This document shows, one piece after another, positions 23,526-34,008 of a stretch of DNA of 64,000 nt (the stretch's first letter is position 1; each line of letters opens with the position of its first letter). Under the pieces are notes generated by a model. That model was not told where the DNA came from, did no database searches, and saw nothing but the letters and a program-made list of their open reading frames with translations. A program made the translations under genes and the position numbers. The stretch is from Annona cherimola (taxonomy: Eukaryota > Streptophyta > Magnoliopsida > Magnoliales > Annonaceae), in contig CM059975.1 of assembly GCA_030490835.1 (NCBI GenBank), positions 56,287,174-56,351,173 of the forward strand. Reading direction: 5' to 3'.

Positions 23526-24319
23526 TCATCGTCTACCTAGACCTCTCCTTATATAATGCCTACGGCTAGGCGGGATCCGTGTAGGTTCCTCAGTAATGGT
23601 ACTACTATCAGACCATGCGGGATTATTTTCTTCTCCACTATCATCATCATCTTCTTTTTATTCACTTTCATCCTCTTCTTCCTCGACAGGTTCGAGTTAT
23701 TCTATAGGGTCATCATCATCATTATCATTATCAAGAGGAACAAGTTCACCAGTACTTTTAGCTATGTGTATAATAGCCTCATCGGGGCGAGGAGGGGTAG
23801 GCATTTCTATAATCCCCTGAGCACGACACTACTCTATGAAGGGGGCCATCTCCTTCTCCCTTTGATGTATCCTCTCCAAACTTATCCCATGTCAGAATTG
23901 GATACATCCATTCTCAAACCTATACCATGGGCCTAAGTCAGGGGTGTAGGTGCTGGAGTGTTATCCTAAAAGTTTTGGAGGTCTTGTGGATGCATATTAT
24001 CTGTGGGAACCCGTGGGGTCCTTGGAAGGCCAAAACGGGATGCTGTGAGAACTTCTGCTTTAGGAGCCTGATTGCTAAACTCCTCTAAACTTTGTCTGTA
24101 CTGGTAGGGATTGACATGATAGTCTCTTTGAGGTTGTGATGCTGGGTGCCTAGGTGGAAACCTTGGAGGAACCGACGGAAAGTGTTCTGCATTCTGCTAG
24201 GATGTCCACCATCTATTCATATTTTCTTGCATCCTCTGCCTCTTTTCCTCATCCTCCATCTCTTTCCTTAATTCATCAACATTCATTACTCTCTTACCTT
24301 TATAAATCAGTTCAAACAT
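23526..24319 (-). pseudogene. gypsy2 5' ORF upstream of gag (decayed)
   Basis: A second copy of the gypsy1 ORF at 50834-51670. It reads on the minus strand from an ATG at 24319 (followed by KGKRVMNVDELRKE) to RRGLGRR and a stop at 23526-23528. Conserved pieces are the N-terminal Lys/Glu/Arg helix, an RWW motif, GPWYRFENGCIQF, ERIHQREKEM, an acidic Asp/Glu run and the STITEEP..RRGLGRR end. At least six in-frame stops break it. The plus-strand frames at 23556-23936 are shadows of its acidic run. I do not recognise the family. Confidence 0.65.
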
Positions 24320-24496
24320 AACAAATTAGCTACATTGTAAAGACAGCATATTGCAAATTATTTTGCAATTCATCATCATATATCATGTATCTCATCATGA
24401 TAATCACCTATCAAATCATCATAGAATCATGTATATCTCATTATATTAATTCAATCATCATACTTAGAATTTTTCCATGCCTATTTACTAGTCCAT

Positions 24497-24508
24497 GTTT
24501 TGATACCA
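24497..24508 (-). other. gypsy2 primer-binding site
   Basis: On the minus strand this reads TGGTATCAAAAC, a decayed tRNA-Met complement, 5 nt from the LTR start at 24514. The same spacing occurs in gypsy1. Confidence 0.65.
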
Positions 24509-24513
24509 AGCTC

Positions 24514-27147
24514 TGTGGTGCCCCTAACCCGAGCATCACATCCTAAGCCTTACTCCGGGACTGTTATTGACTGGTAAACGTGATTAGGATTGTTGCCCTA
24601 TCACACGACGGGATTTAATGGATATTTATCTATTTAACCATTACTCCTTAGGAGTTAATTTTATATTATTTTCCATCAAGGGTGTGTTTGGGAATGGATA
24701 AAACTTTTGGTGAAAAGTTTGAAGAATAAAAGTTGTCAAATGATGTGATATGATAGGGGTAATGATGAGGAGTAAAGAGGATAAAGTTAAAATAGATAGG
24801 TTAGTTGTATAGATAATTGTGTAGAAATGATTGAAAAGTAGGGTGGTTTGTATAGGAAGATGTAAAAAAATAATTAAAAAATAGAAGAGTTGTAGAGAAT
24901 GAAAAGTTTTAGATTGAAAAGTTTTAGGTGAAAACTTTTCGTTGTTGCCAAACACCCCCCAAATGCTCATTTAAGCCATCTTTGCCCTGATACACACATT
25001 TTATATCATATATAATCGTAGAAATGCATAACATGCTTAACATCCATTGATACTTGTTCATAAAGCACAAGTCATAACATAAATCATATATGATCATCAA
25101 GATAACAAATATCAAGTCATTTTACAACCATTCACTATAAGCGACATTTATAAATAATCATCAAGTTTTACATTCTTCCATGCCCAATTCATGCTCCTTT
25201 GCCATCTTCATTCTTTCACCTGCCTATGGGTTTGGAAAATAAAAAGTGAGTTGAAAACTCAATAAGTAAGATGAATATTTTTCAGGCTACTCATTTTGCA
25301 TGCAACATATTTTATTTAAAATATCTTGGAAAGCAATATTATACCCACTCGTGAGTATATCATGAAAACATGTTCCTTATACCCATCATGGGTATGCCAT
25401 GCAATGATGCGCGATTATAAAACATGTTCCTCATAGGATAGAAGCTAGCTAGGCAACTATTCGTCTCCGTCTTCTCCCATCTCAGGGAGGGCACCGTCGG
25501 CTTTTGGCCTACTTAACGACTTGGTCACACCAAAGGGGGACAATCGGTCCGCTTACACCTTTAAGGTGGACCTAATGCTTTGTGCGTATGAATCATTCAT
25601 AAAATTAGTCTTTGACATGCTAGCATGATTTTTCATTTATGAATTCATATGACAGTATTTTTCATAAACATTTAATAAAGCAGTTATGCAAATCAGTTAG
25701 CAATAAATGGATCATTTTAACACATATTGAACTAAGGACTGACCATCCTTAAATACCTTAGAAACAAATTCAAATATCATTTGCTAAACAAATAAAAGCA
25801 GTTAGAACATCATTTGCAACTATTTTAGAATAAGTTGAGAAACAAAATCATTTAGAAAATTGCTTGTTTACCTTGACCACGTTAACTTTCCTGGTCGACC
25901 TTTTCTTTGCCTTTGTCTATACATGTAGGAATGACATAACATTCATATAATTTTCATTTTCTTGCATTCAACTTAGTTTTCTATCCCATTTTCATTAACA
26001 TACACAACCCACTTGAATTCGAAGTCGGGTGTACATACATAACATAACTTATGCATCATATCATTCATTTCGCCACATGTTCAATACCCATATATAGGGT
26101 AACATTCATATATATATATATATATATCATAACACATTCATATATATATATATATCATAACACATTCGTTAATCACCATATGAAGGTTTATCACTCCCAT
26201 TTATTATTTTTCACATATTTTTCACAATTCACATGTTGTGCTCATTTTAAGCACTTAGTTGACGTCATAAGCCTCATATATTAATCTCAAAATTTGAGAT
26301 TATCATTATTTATCAAAACAGAAACATAATTCATGCATTTCATCCTATTTTTATGTATTTTTCATATAAACAATCCACATAAGCCATTTATCATTTACTC
26401 ATGCCTATCTCTCCATACATGTCCATTTTACAACACATAGCTTATGTGTTTCTTAAAATTTTTCAAATCAGCAACTTGCTTTTTAATTCAGCGTAATTAA
26501 ACTCCTTAATCAACACTTCATTTAGAATATTTTTATGGAATTTTAATCCACTAATCATAGGGTTTCAAAACAGCAACTTTGGGGCCTCTTTTTCATACTT
26601 TCAACGTCTTTTTAACACTTAATTCTTAACAGATTTTTAATCCATTAATTTTAACAACTAATCATACTTTTATTAACCCAAATCTAGGGTATTATCACAT
26701 ATTCCAAGTTCATAAATTGGTTGCTTACAAAACAGCAACTTCACATGCTTGTAGGGTATCCTTCTTTGCACCTCTCTTTGGACGTCCCTATGTATGCCCC
26801 TAAAAATTAGATTTAGGGCAATCTTTCCCAAACCATTTTGAACGTCCAAAGTACCTTAGGTTTAGAGTATTTTACCCTCTAAATCATCCATAAATCATTT
26901 AGGCTAATTCATACATCATACATATCATAAGAGGGTAAAAATCGGTTAAGTTGTAAACCCTAAGTTCCATCCTTTCTAGGGTTCTTGTCTTATACCCAAA
27001 TCAACATATATAATTGATTTAATCATGAATCATAACATAATCATGATAATAATTCAAAACAGCAACATAACATATGGGTTTAAGAAAATTTCAGCTAGGT
27101 TTATCAACCCATATTCAACCCTAATCTCCATTTTCTCCCTCTTGAAC
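24514..27147 (-). mobile_element. gypsy2 5' LTR, first part
   Basis: It starts TGTGGTGCCCC at 24514 and carries G-type blocks: ATTGTTGCCCTATCACAC, an acceptor-like block near 25217, a GGGCACCGTCGGC block near 25490, a GACCATCCTTAAA block and a donor-like block near 25866. It is interrupted at 27147 by gypsy1, whose target duplication TGAAC is at 27143-27147 and 55863-55867, and continues at 55868-57431. Together the two parts make a ~4.2 kb LTR. Lollipop-like words such as ATACCCATCATGGGTAT lie near 25380. Nothing is coding. Confidence 0.75.
26107..26157. repeat. Duplicated (TA)n microsatellite
   Basis: Two (TA)n runs are separated by CATAACACATTCA, and the second is followed again by CATAACACATTC. 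This indicates a duplication of a ~32-bp unit containing the TA run. Confidence 0.9.
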
Positions 27148-28368
27148 AGTGGCGCCCCAAACCCGGACGTCACATCCTGAGCCTTACCTCGGGATCTTAT
27201 CGATTGGTAAACGTGATCAGGATTGTTGCCCTGTCACACGGCGGGATTTATCGGATATTTATCCCATTAATTATGATCATATAGAAGTTCACATAATAGT
27301 TCAAATCTTCATATTTTCAACTCAAATATATCTAAGTCATTTCAATCTATTCATCACATACAAGTATGATATTTAAGCAACATTTTACACTTGCCTAAAT
27401 CAGATGTCATAGCATATATACATCGTAGTCACCAATGTAAAATACTTCATATAGTTTATAACCATTTCACATGAGTTTTCATGACATAAAAATTCTAAAA
27501 TTTCTCCATTGTTTCCTTAAGCTTGTATTTGCTCCTTCGCCATGTCCTGTCCTTCACCTGTCTTTGGGTTTGGAAAACAAAATCGTGAGTCGAAACTCAA
27601 TAAGCAAGCTATTTGCATTTTACAGGAAAATCATTTTAGGCAACCTTTTATATTTTAAATAATCTTGTAAAGCAACTTATACCTTGTCCAAAGGTATGTC
27701 TTGAAAACATAAAATCGTGTACCCATCACGAGTACCATATGCATTATGCTATTTAAAACATGAACATAAATATCATAAGTCCCTTAGGATGGAAGCTAGC
27801 CAGGCGACCATCCGTCCACGTTAACTCTCATTTCAGAGAGGGCGCCGCCGGCCTTGGGCCTATTTTAAGCGACTTGGCCACACTAAGGGGGGACAATCGG
27901 TCCGCTTATACCCTTCAAGTGGACCTAGTATCCTGTGCACATGAACTTTTTTATAAATCCATCTTTAACATGCTTGCATGATTTTTCAATCAGAAACATA
28001 GAATCACATCATTTTTCCATAGCATTTATCAAAGAAAATTTTCATAATATTGCATTTAAAGTAAAACATCAGTTCAACACCATTTTGCTAAGGGATGACC
28101 ATCCTTAAATATATTAGAAATAATTTCCACAATTTCATCAAACAAGTTAAAGCTAAAATTGCATTTATGTAAACAATTTAGAAAAGCAAAAATCCTTTAG
28201 AAAATTTGCTTGCTTACCTTTGTCTCTTAGCTTTCTGCTTCAGCTTTTTCTTTGCCTTTGCCTACATGAGAATAATATGATTTTTCAAAACAGCAAGTTA
28301 CCTACACGTTTTGAGTCCCGTTTCACATCAGTTTGACATTCTTTCATAAAATCTATAAAAATTAGTTT
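27148..28368 (-). mobile_element. gypsy1 3' LTR, part before copia1
   Basis: It matches 51964-53103 nearly base for base by eye. It contains the terminal GTGGCGCCCCAAACCCGG block, the acceptor-like block near 27557, the mini-hairpin ATACCTT..AAAGGTAT near 27681, the GCGCCGCCGGCC block near 27843 and the donor-like block near 28208. Relative to the 5' LTR it then jumps across about 750 bp (equivalent of 53103-53850). copia1 follows at 28369. Confidence 0.85.
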
Positions 28369-30069
28369 TGTTGACCCCGAGTTAATGACAATTACCCAAG
28401 AAGGGAAGGGTGAATTGGGTATTTAAATATTTACAACTTAAACAGAAAATTTACCCCGGATTAATCTAGTCCCCTTTATGAAGAAACAAAATGAGAGCAA
28501 TAATGTAAAGAGCAGAAACAAAAATAAACACACAAGATTTTATAGTGGTTCGGGCAACCTCCCTACTCCACTATTCTAAGCTCACACCCCTCGTGACTTG
28601 GGTTCCACTATGTATTCCGCGAATACAACAAGAGTCTCCGCTCTCTTCTAGATTCTAGCTCTAGGGGACATATACAACCAGAGCCTTTGCTCTCTTCTAG
28701 ATTCTAGCTCTAGGGGGCATCAACAATACACAGCACAAGTAGGTGACGAGTTTCACTCCAATCACACACTACTTTGCTTACACTTGTTCTTAGCTACCCA
28801 AGTTAAAACAAGTTCAATACAACAAGAAATAACAAAAGAAAGTTTCTACACGTTACTGTTGTGTAGACGCAGATTTGGCGCAGAGAAGAACTTGTAGTGT
28901 AGGCTTAGAGATTCAGCAAGCATCTCTTGGTAGTTTGAAGCAAGGTTCTTCTTCTAAAAATTGGCTTGATCACTTGAAGCTCTTAAATATGGGAGTTATG
29001 CTCACTTAATGAATTCTCAGTTACACTCCTCGTTCATATTGATTGTCTTTTATAATTGTGGAGGGAATCCGAACGTTTGGAAGTAGGTGGCGCATTTAAT
29101 GCGCCAACGTTCGAAAATTTTTCGACCGTTGCGACCCAAGTCGCAGGTGGAGTCGACTTCGGGTGCGACTTCGCCCAAGTTGCAGATGGAGTCGACTTCG
29201 GGTGCGACTTCGCCTGTTCGCAACAACTTCAAGTTCCAGTCTGGGTCAACTTGGTCCTCGACTTCAACCAAGTCGTAGGTGGAGTCGACTTCGGGTGCAA
29301 CTTCACCTCGACAGCTTGCTTGATGAACTTGAAATCCTTGGAATGCTTTGCTTGCTTGAGTTTCTTCATGTTTGGTTTTTCTTCCTTTAAGACTCTTTAT
29401 GATTCTTTTATCTTAAACACATTTGACTCCATGTCTTGAGTCTTGAGTCTTTGAGTATTGGAGTGCATAAGAGAAATCCAAATGCATGATCTCGATTCTC
29501 CATGAGAAATATGCAGCTTTGCTTCGATCTTCACTTGATCCTTATTTGATCTTCATTTTCTTTTGAATCTCTTGAATCTATCATTGAGTTATCTTGATCT
29601 GCATGTTTTCGTATTGAAGTTGAAGTCGGAGTCGACTTGTTCTGCGACTTCACCCAAGTCGCATGCGGAGTCGACTTGGGATGCGACTTCGGCAGCCCTT
29701 GTTCTCGGTTTCCACTCTGAACAGAAATGACGCCTCCAAGTCGCTACTGGAGTCGACTTGGTCTGCGACTTCACCTCAAGTCGCAAGCGGAGTCGACTTG
29801 GGATGCGACTTCGGTAGTTCTCGTTCTCGATTTCAACTCCGGAAGGAAATGACGTTTCGAAGTCGATGCTGGAGTCGACTTGGGGATTGACTTGGCCTAA
29901 GTCGAAGCCTGAGTCGACTTGGAAATCGACTTGACTTGCCATGCTTCATATTCTTCAAATTTATAACCTTAAGTCATTTCCACAAACATGTTAGTAACCA
30001 AAACTTACTCAAATTAATTTGTTAATCATCAAAACATAGACTTGGCTTATTTTCCACATATTTCCAACA
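28369..30069 (-). mobile_element. copia1 3' LTR (1701 bp)
   Basis: It runs from TGTTGACCCC to TTTCCAACA. It has two copies of a ~60-bp passage containing TCTAGATTCTAGCTCTAGG (28640-28720), which copia2 does not show in duplicate. It also contains the TATA region (plus CTTTTATAATTG near 29048), the GTCGAC cluster 29135-29310 next to it, and a second cluster at 29620-29940. Confidence 0.9.
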
Positions 30070-30292
30070 ATCTCCCCCTTTTTGATGATTGACAAAACTG
30101 ATTTGAGTGTATACCTTTCAATGTCTTAAAAACATGCCAATTTTGCATTTTGAAGTTTTTAACATACTCATGCAAACAATCAAAAAATATTCAAACAAAA
30201 AACTTAAAACCAGTCATAAAAACTTAGACTCAAATATCGATCTCTTTTCAAAACCACTTAGACTCAAATCACGATCTCTTCTCCCCCTTTTT
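30070..30292 (-). other. copia1 polypurine tract and a second tract
   Basis: The minus strand reads AAAAAGGGGGAGA at 30071-30083, directly inside the 3' LTR. A second tract, AAAAAGGGGGAGAAGAG, is at about 30278-30292. The word at 30080-30096 (TTTTGATGATTGACAAA) is the inverted partner of 30018-30034 (TTTGTTAATCATCAAAA) just inside the LTR, one mismatch apart. Confidence 0.75.
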
Positions 30293-30390
30293 GTCAATGT
30301 ATCAAAAAATTGAGATAGAGTGGGTAAAACTTTTTGAAAATGGTAGGGTTGCTCCCCTTGAACCTGTGCTCCCCCTCAGTTTGTGCTTTG

Positions 30391-30983
30391 CTAAGTTAGT
30401 TCAAGCATTCCCATATCATTTCTAATTTTATAAAATGGTTCTTTTGCTAAAGGTTTAGTGAATATATCTGCAATTTGATCTTCTGTTCTTACATATTCCA
30501 AACATATGTCATGATTTTCTACATGTTCTCTAATAAAATGATGTCTAAGGTCTATATGCTTGGTCATAGAATGCAATACTGGATTTTTAGTTAAACATAT
30601 TGCACTAGTATTATCACATTTAATAGGTATATCTTTAAAATCCATGCCATAATCCCTAAGTTGTTGTTTCATCCAAAGTAATTGGGCACAATAGCTCCCG
30701 GCGGCAATGTATTCGGCTTCCGCCGTAGATAGAGCAACACTAGTTTGTTTTCTTGAAAACCATGAAACCAACATATTCCCAAGAAACTGACATGTTCCAC
30801 TAGTGCTTTTTCTATCTACTTTGTAACCGGCAAAATCCGCATCCGAGTAGCCCATTAGATCAAAATTAGAGCCCTTTGGATACCAAAGTCCTATGTTGGT
30901 AGTGTCTACTAAATATCTGAAAATTCTTTTTACAACTACCAAGTGTGATTCTTTTGGACATGATTGAAATCTAGAGCACATAC
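30391..30983 (-). pseudogene. copia1 RNase H
   Basis: The C-terminal part of Ty1/copia pol, from SHLVVVKRIFRYLVDT (end of RT) through YSDADFAGYKVDRKSTSG, ALSTAEAEYIAAG, CDNTSAICLTKNP and DIFTKPLAKE to a normal stop at 30391. The RNase H acidic residues in YSDAD, TAEAEY and CDNTSA are kept. Its upstream end at 30983 is a breakpoint: the reading frame runs into G-type LTR sequence, so the first ~30 residues of the open frame are not pol. RT catalytic motifs are missing. A ~90-bp stretch after the stop (30305-30390) has CTCCCCCTCAG-like words resembling the tail of the copia3 extra ORF. Confidence 0.9.
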
Positions 30984-32075
30984 TGTGGCGCCCCGAACCG
31001 AGGTGCCTAGAAGCCTTACTCCGGGATCGTTTTGATTGGTAAACGTGACTCAGGATTGTTGCCCTGATCACACGGCAGGATTTTTTTTTTCATCAATACA
31101 TGGAAAATTCCCATCATTCATCCAATTTGAAATATATTTCACATAACACAGTTATGATAAAAAACTATTCCATAAACATTTTCATTGGAATAAAAATATT
31201 CCCTTTTCATCTCAAAATTATCATCGTTGTCTTTACATAAAGTTTACATAAACATCATTTATATCAAAAACTACATAACACTTGGCATGCTGCCTTCATC
31301 ATCATTTCCTGTCTGTTGTTGAAAAAGCATGGGTGAGTAATAATACTCAGTAAGCAAGCTATACATAATTTTTTAATCATTTTCATGTATTTCATAAAAT
31401 GCAAATGCAATGCATACATAGCATTCATGACATTCCTTTGGATGCGACGCTAGCTAGGCGCCCATCCCATACATGCTCCCATTTCAGGGAGGTCGCCGCC
31501 GGCCTGGGCCTATTAAGCGACTTGGCAATAACGAGGGGGACATCCGGTCCGCTTACTACCTCGACTAAGGCCTATTCCTCGTGCACATGCTTATTCTCAT
31601 ACACATGCCGGCATGATATTTTCAAATCATAAATAATTTCATAAAAAGCATTTAATAAATAATTTCACAAAACGAACTTCAGTTCATGTAAAGCAGTTAT
31701 AGGTCTGGCCAACCTTAAATAAATTTCATAAATCAACTTGCAAACAATTTCAAGCATTTTGGAAATAATTTGCAAAACATATAACTTGCTTACCTTCTTA
31801 GGAGGTGTCTTCGACCTTCTCTTTTCCTTTTCCTATTCAAGGACAAAGGATATTTCATTTCCTTTATTTAAGCTGCTTCCCATGTATGCTTTATAATAAT
31901 TGGGCATTATTTCTTTACATAGATATTTTTGTCCATAAATTCTTCAAAAATTCCATACTTATATTCAAATATTAATTTCCAAATTTTCTCCAAAATCACG
32001 CTGTTCACTGTAGTAAAAATACTGTAGCAAAATCACTGTAGTAAATCACTGTAGCATATCACTGTTCATAATTAC
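30984..32075 (-). mobile_element. G-type LTR fragment replacing copia1 RT
   Basis: It starts TGTGGCGCCCCGAACCGAGG at 30984 and carries the ATTGTTGCCCTGATCACACG block, an acceptor-like block near 31310, the GTCGCCGCCGGCC block near 31490, the donor-like block near 31783 and CACTGTAG/ACTGTTCA words at 32010-32070. It ends without an LTR terminus, near 32075, where copia RT-entry sequence resumes. The rest of this LTR, any interior and about 700-900 bp of copia RT are gone. Confidence 0.8.
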
Positions 32076-33809
32076 AAGTCCGCTTTCGTCCAATTTGTTC
32101 CTAAATACCCATTTGGTACCAATAATGGTATAACCATTTGGTCTAGGAACTAAATGTCATACATTATTCCTTTCAAATTGTTTTAGCTATTCTTGCATTG
32201 CTATAACCCAGTTTTCATCATTGAGAGCTTGTTCAATGGTAGTTGGTTCAATTTTTGACACAAATGCATATTGTCCACAAATATTTTGCTTTGATCTCCT
32301 AGTTTTTACTCCTTCATAAATATTTCTAATGACTTGCTCAATTGGATGGGCATTTTTGAACTTTAAATCAATCGGAGGTTTGTAGGAATCATTACCTTCA
32401 CTTACCTCTTTCTCCATGGAGTTTTCTGGCTTGAGCTCGGTTTCCTTTTGTTGTTGTTGTTGTTTTGCTTTTGTATCATCTGCGTCACTTAGTTCATCCT
32501 CCTTTCTCGGAGTTTTATTAAATTCATCAAAAACAACATGTATTGATTCTTCTATTATTTGATTTCTTTTGTTGAAAATTCTATATGCTTTGCTATTTGA
32601 TGAGTAACCCAAGAAAATAGCTTCATCGCTTTTGGCATCTAGTTTTCCCAAATTTGTTTTTCCATTATTTAACACATAACAAATACATCCAAAAGTATGG
32701 AAATATGATATGTTTGGTTTCCTGCCTTTCCAAATTTCATATGGGGTCTTTTTCAATATTGCTCTAATGGTAACTCGGTTTAATACATGACAAGCTGTAC
32801 TTACAGCTTCACCCTAAAATCTTTTGGACAATTTACTCTCATTTAGCATGGTCCTAGCCATTTCTTGTATTGTCCGTTTTTTCCTTTCAACAACTCCATT
32901 TTGTTGAGGAGTTCTTGGTGCAGAAAATGTATGGTGAATTCCCTTTTCATTGCAAAATTCTATGAATCGACTATTTTCAAATTCACCACCATGGTCACTT
33001 CTAATAGAAATGATTGAACTTTGTTTTTCATTTTGCAACAAAGTTGAAAACGAGACAAACATTGAAAATGCTTCATCTTTGCTAGCTAAGAGTATAATCC
33101 AAGTAAATCTAGAAAAATCATCCACAATTACATATACATACTTTTTCCCACCAAGAGTTAAAATGTCTGATGGCCCATAAAGATCCATATGTAGCAATTC
33201 AAGTGGTCTAGTTGTTGAAATTTCCTGTTTGGTTGAAAATGGCATTTTTGGTTGTTTAGATAGTTAACAGGCTTTACAAATCTTATCTTTGTCATATTTG
33301 AGCTTCTGTAAGCCTTGTACCAAATTCTTTTTCCATAAAGTTTTAATATTTGACATATTTATATGTCCAAGCCTTGTATGCCATTTCCATGGATCATTTT
33401 CTATGACTATTAGACATTTTCCTTCTAGGTCATCAAGGCAAACCAAATATACATTTTCATGTCTTTTGCCACTAAATATTATGTGCTCGTCATCATCAAT
33501 AACATTACATATAGAGGATTCAAATACAACTTTATATCCTTTATCACATAGTTGACTAATACTCATTAGGTTGTGTTTGAGTCCTTCAACAAATAGAACA
33601 TTTTCAATACATGCATTTGAAATACTATAAATGTTTCCTTTACCTTTGATTTTACCTTTCTCATTATTTCCAAAAGCAACAGTTCCATCTTTGCAAGACT
33701 TGAGTTTATGAAATAAACTTCTTTCACCGGTCATATGCCTTGAGCAACCGCTATCCATGAACCAAACGTTACTTGCCTTTGCTTTGAAACATATCTGAAA
33801 AATGAGCAA
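32076..33809 (-). pseudogene. copia1 protease, integrase and RT entry
   Basis: One continuous pol frame with no frameshift, broken by in-frame stops at 33264, 32814 and 32187. In order: protease with WFMDSGCSRHMTGE; GAG-pre-integrase zinc segment (WHTRLGHINMSN..CKAC); integrase core with all three acidic residues (LLHMDLYGP, RSDHGGEFE, NGVVERKKR); the C-terminal KTPYEIWKGRKPNISYFHTF region; a linker with a poly-Gln run; then the RT entry WHLVPRPNGYTIIGTKWVF, cut at 32075 by an LTR. The 33264 stop has a Gln-to-TAA look and the 32814 stop a Trp-to-TAG look. The GAG-pre-integrase and integrase set is SIRE-like. The plus-strand ORFs at 32950-33555 are shadows. Confidence 0.9.
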
Positions 33810-33816
33810 ATAAATC

Positions 33817-34008
33817 TTATCTCTTTGGTACCCATTTTATTGGTCCATTTGGGTTAGTAACCTGATTTAATCTTTGTTGTTCTAATTTAGAAAGCCCAAA
33901 TCTCGTGTTTCTTGGAACCCAAACTAATTTTGCACCATGGTCATATAATTTCTTAAAGTTAAATTTATAGACTTTATGACCCATCTTATTGCAAAAATTG
34001 CAAGTCAT
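33817..34008 (-). pseudogene. copia1 gag-protease linker with degraded zinc knuckle
   Basis: A 63-residue piece, MTCNFCNKMGHKVYKF onward, resembling a CCHC knuckle whose last Cys is Phe, followed by a KLVWVPRNTRFGL segment common before the protease in this copia group. It is frameshifted relative to both gag (upstream) and protease (downstream), so Gag-Pol continuity is broken twice here. Confidence 0.7.

Noticed and set aside
26107..26157. TA-rich tract as a promoter
   Set aside because: It is a duplicated microsatellite without a downstream gene.
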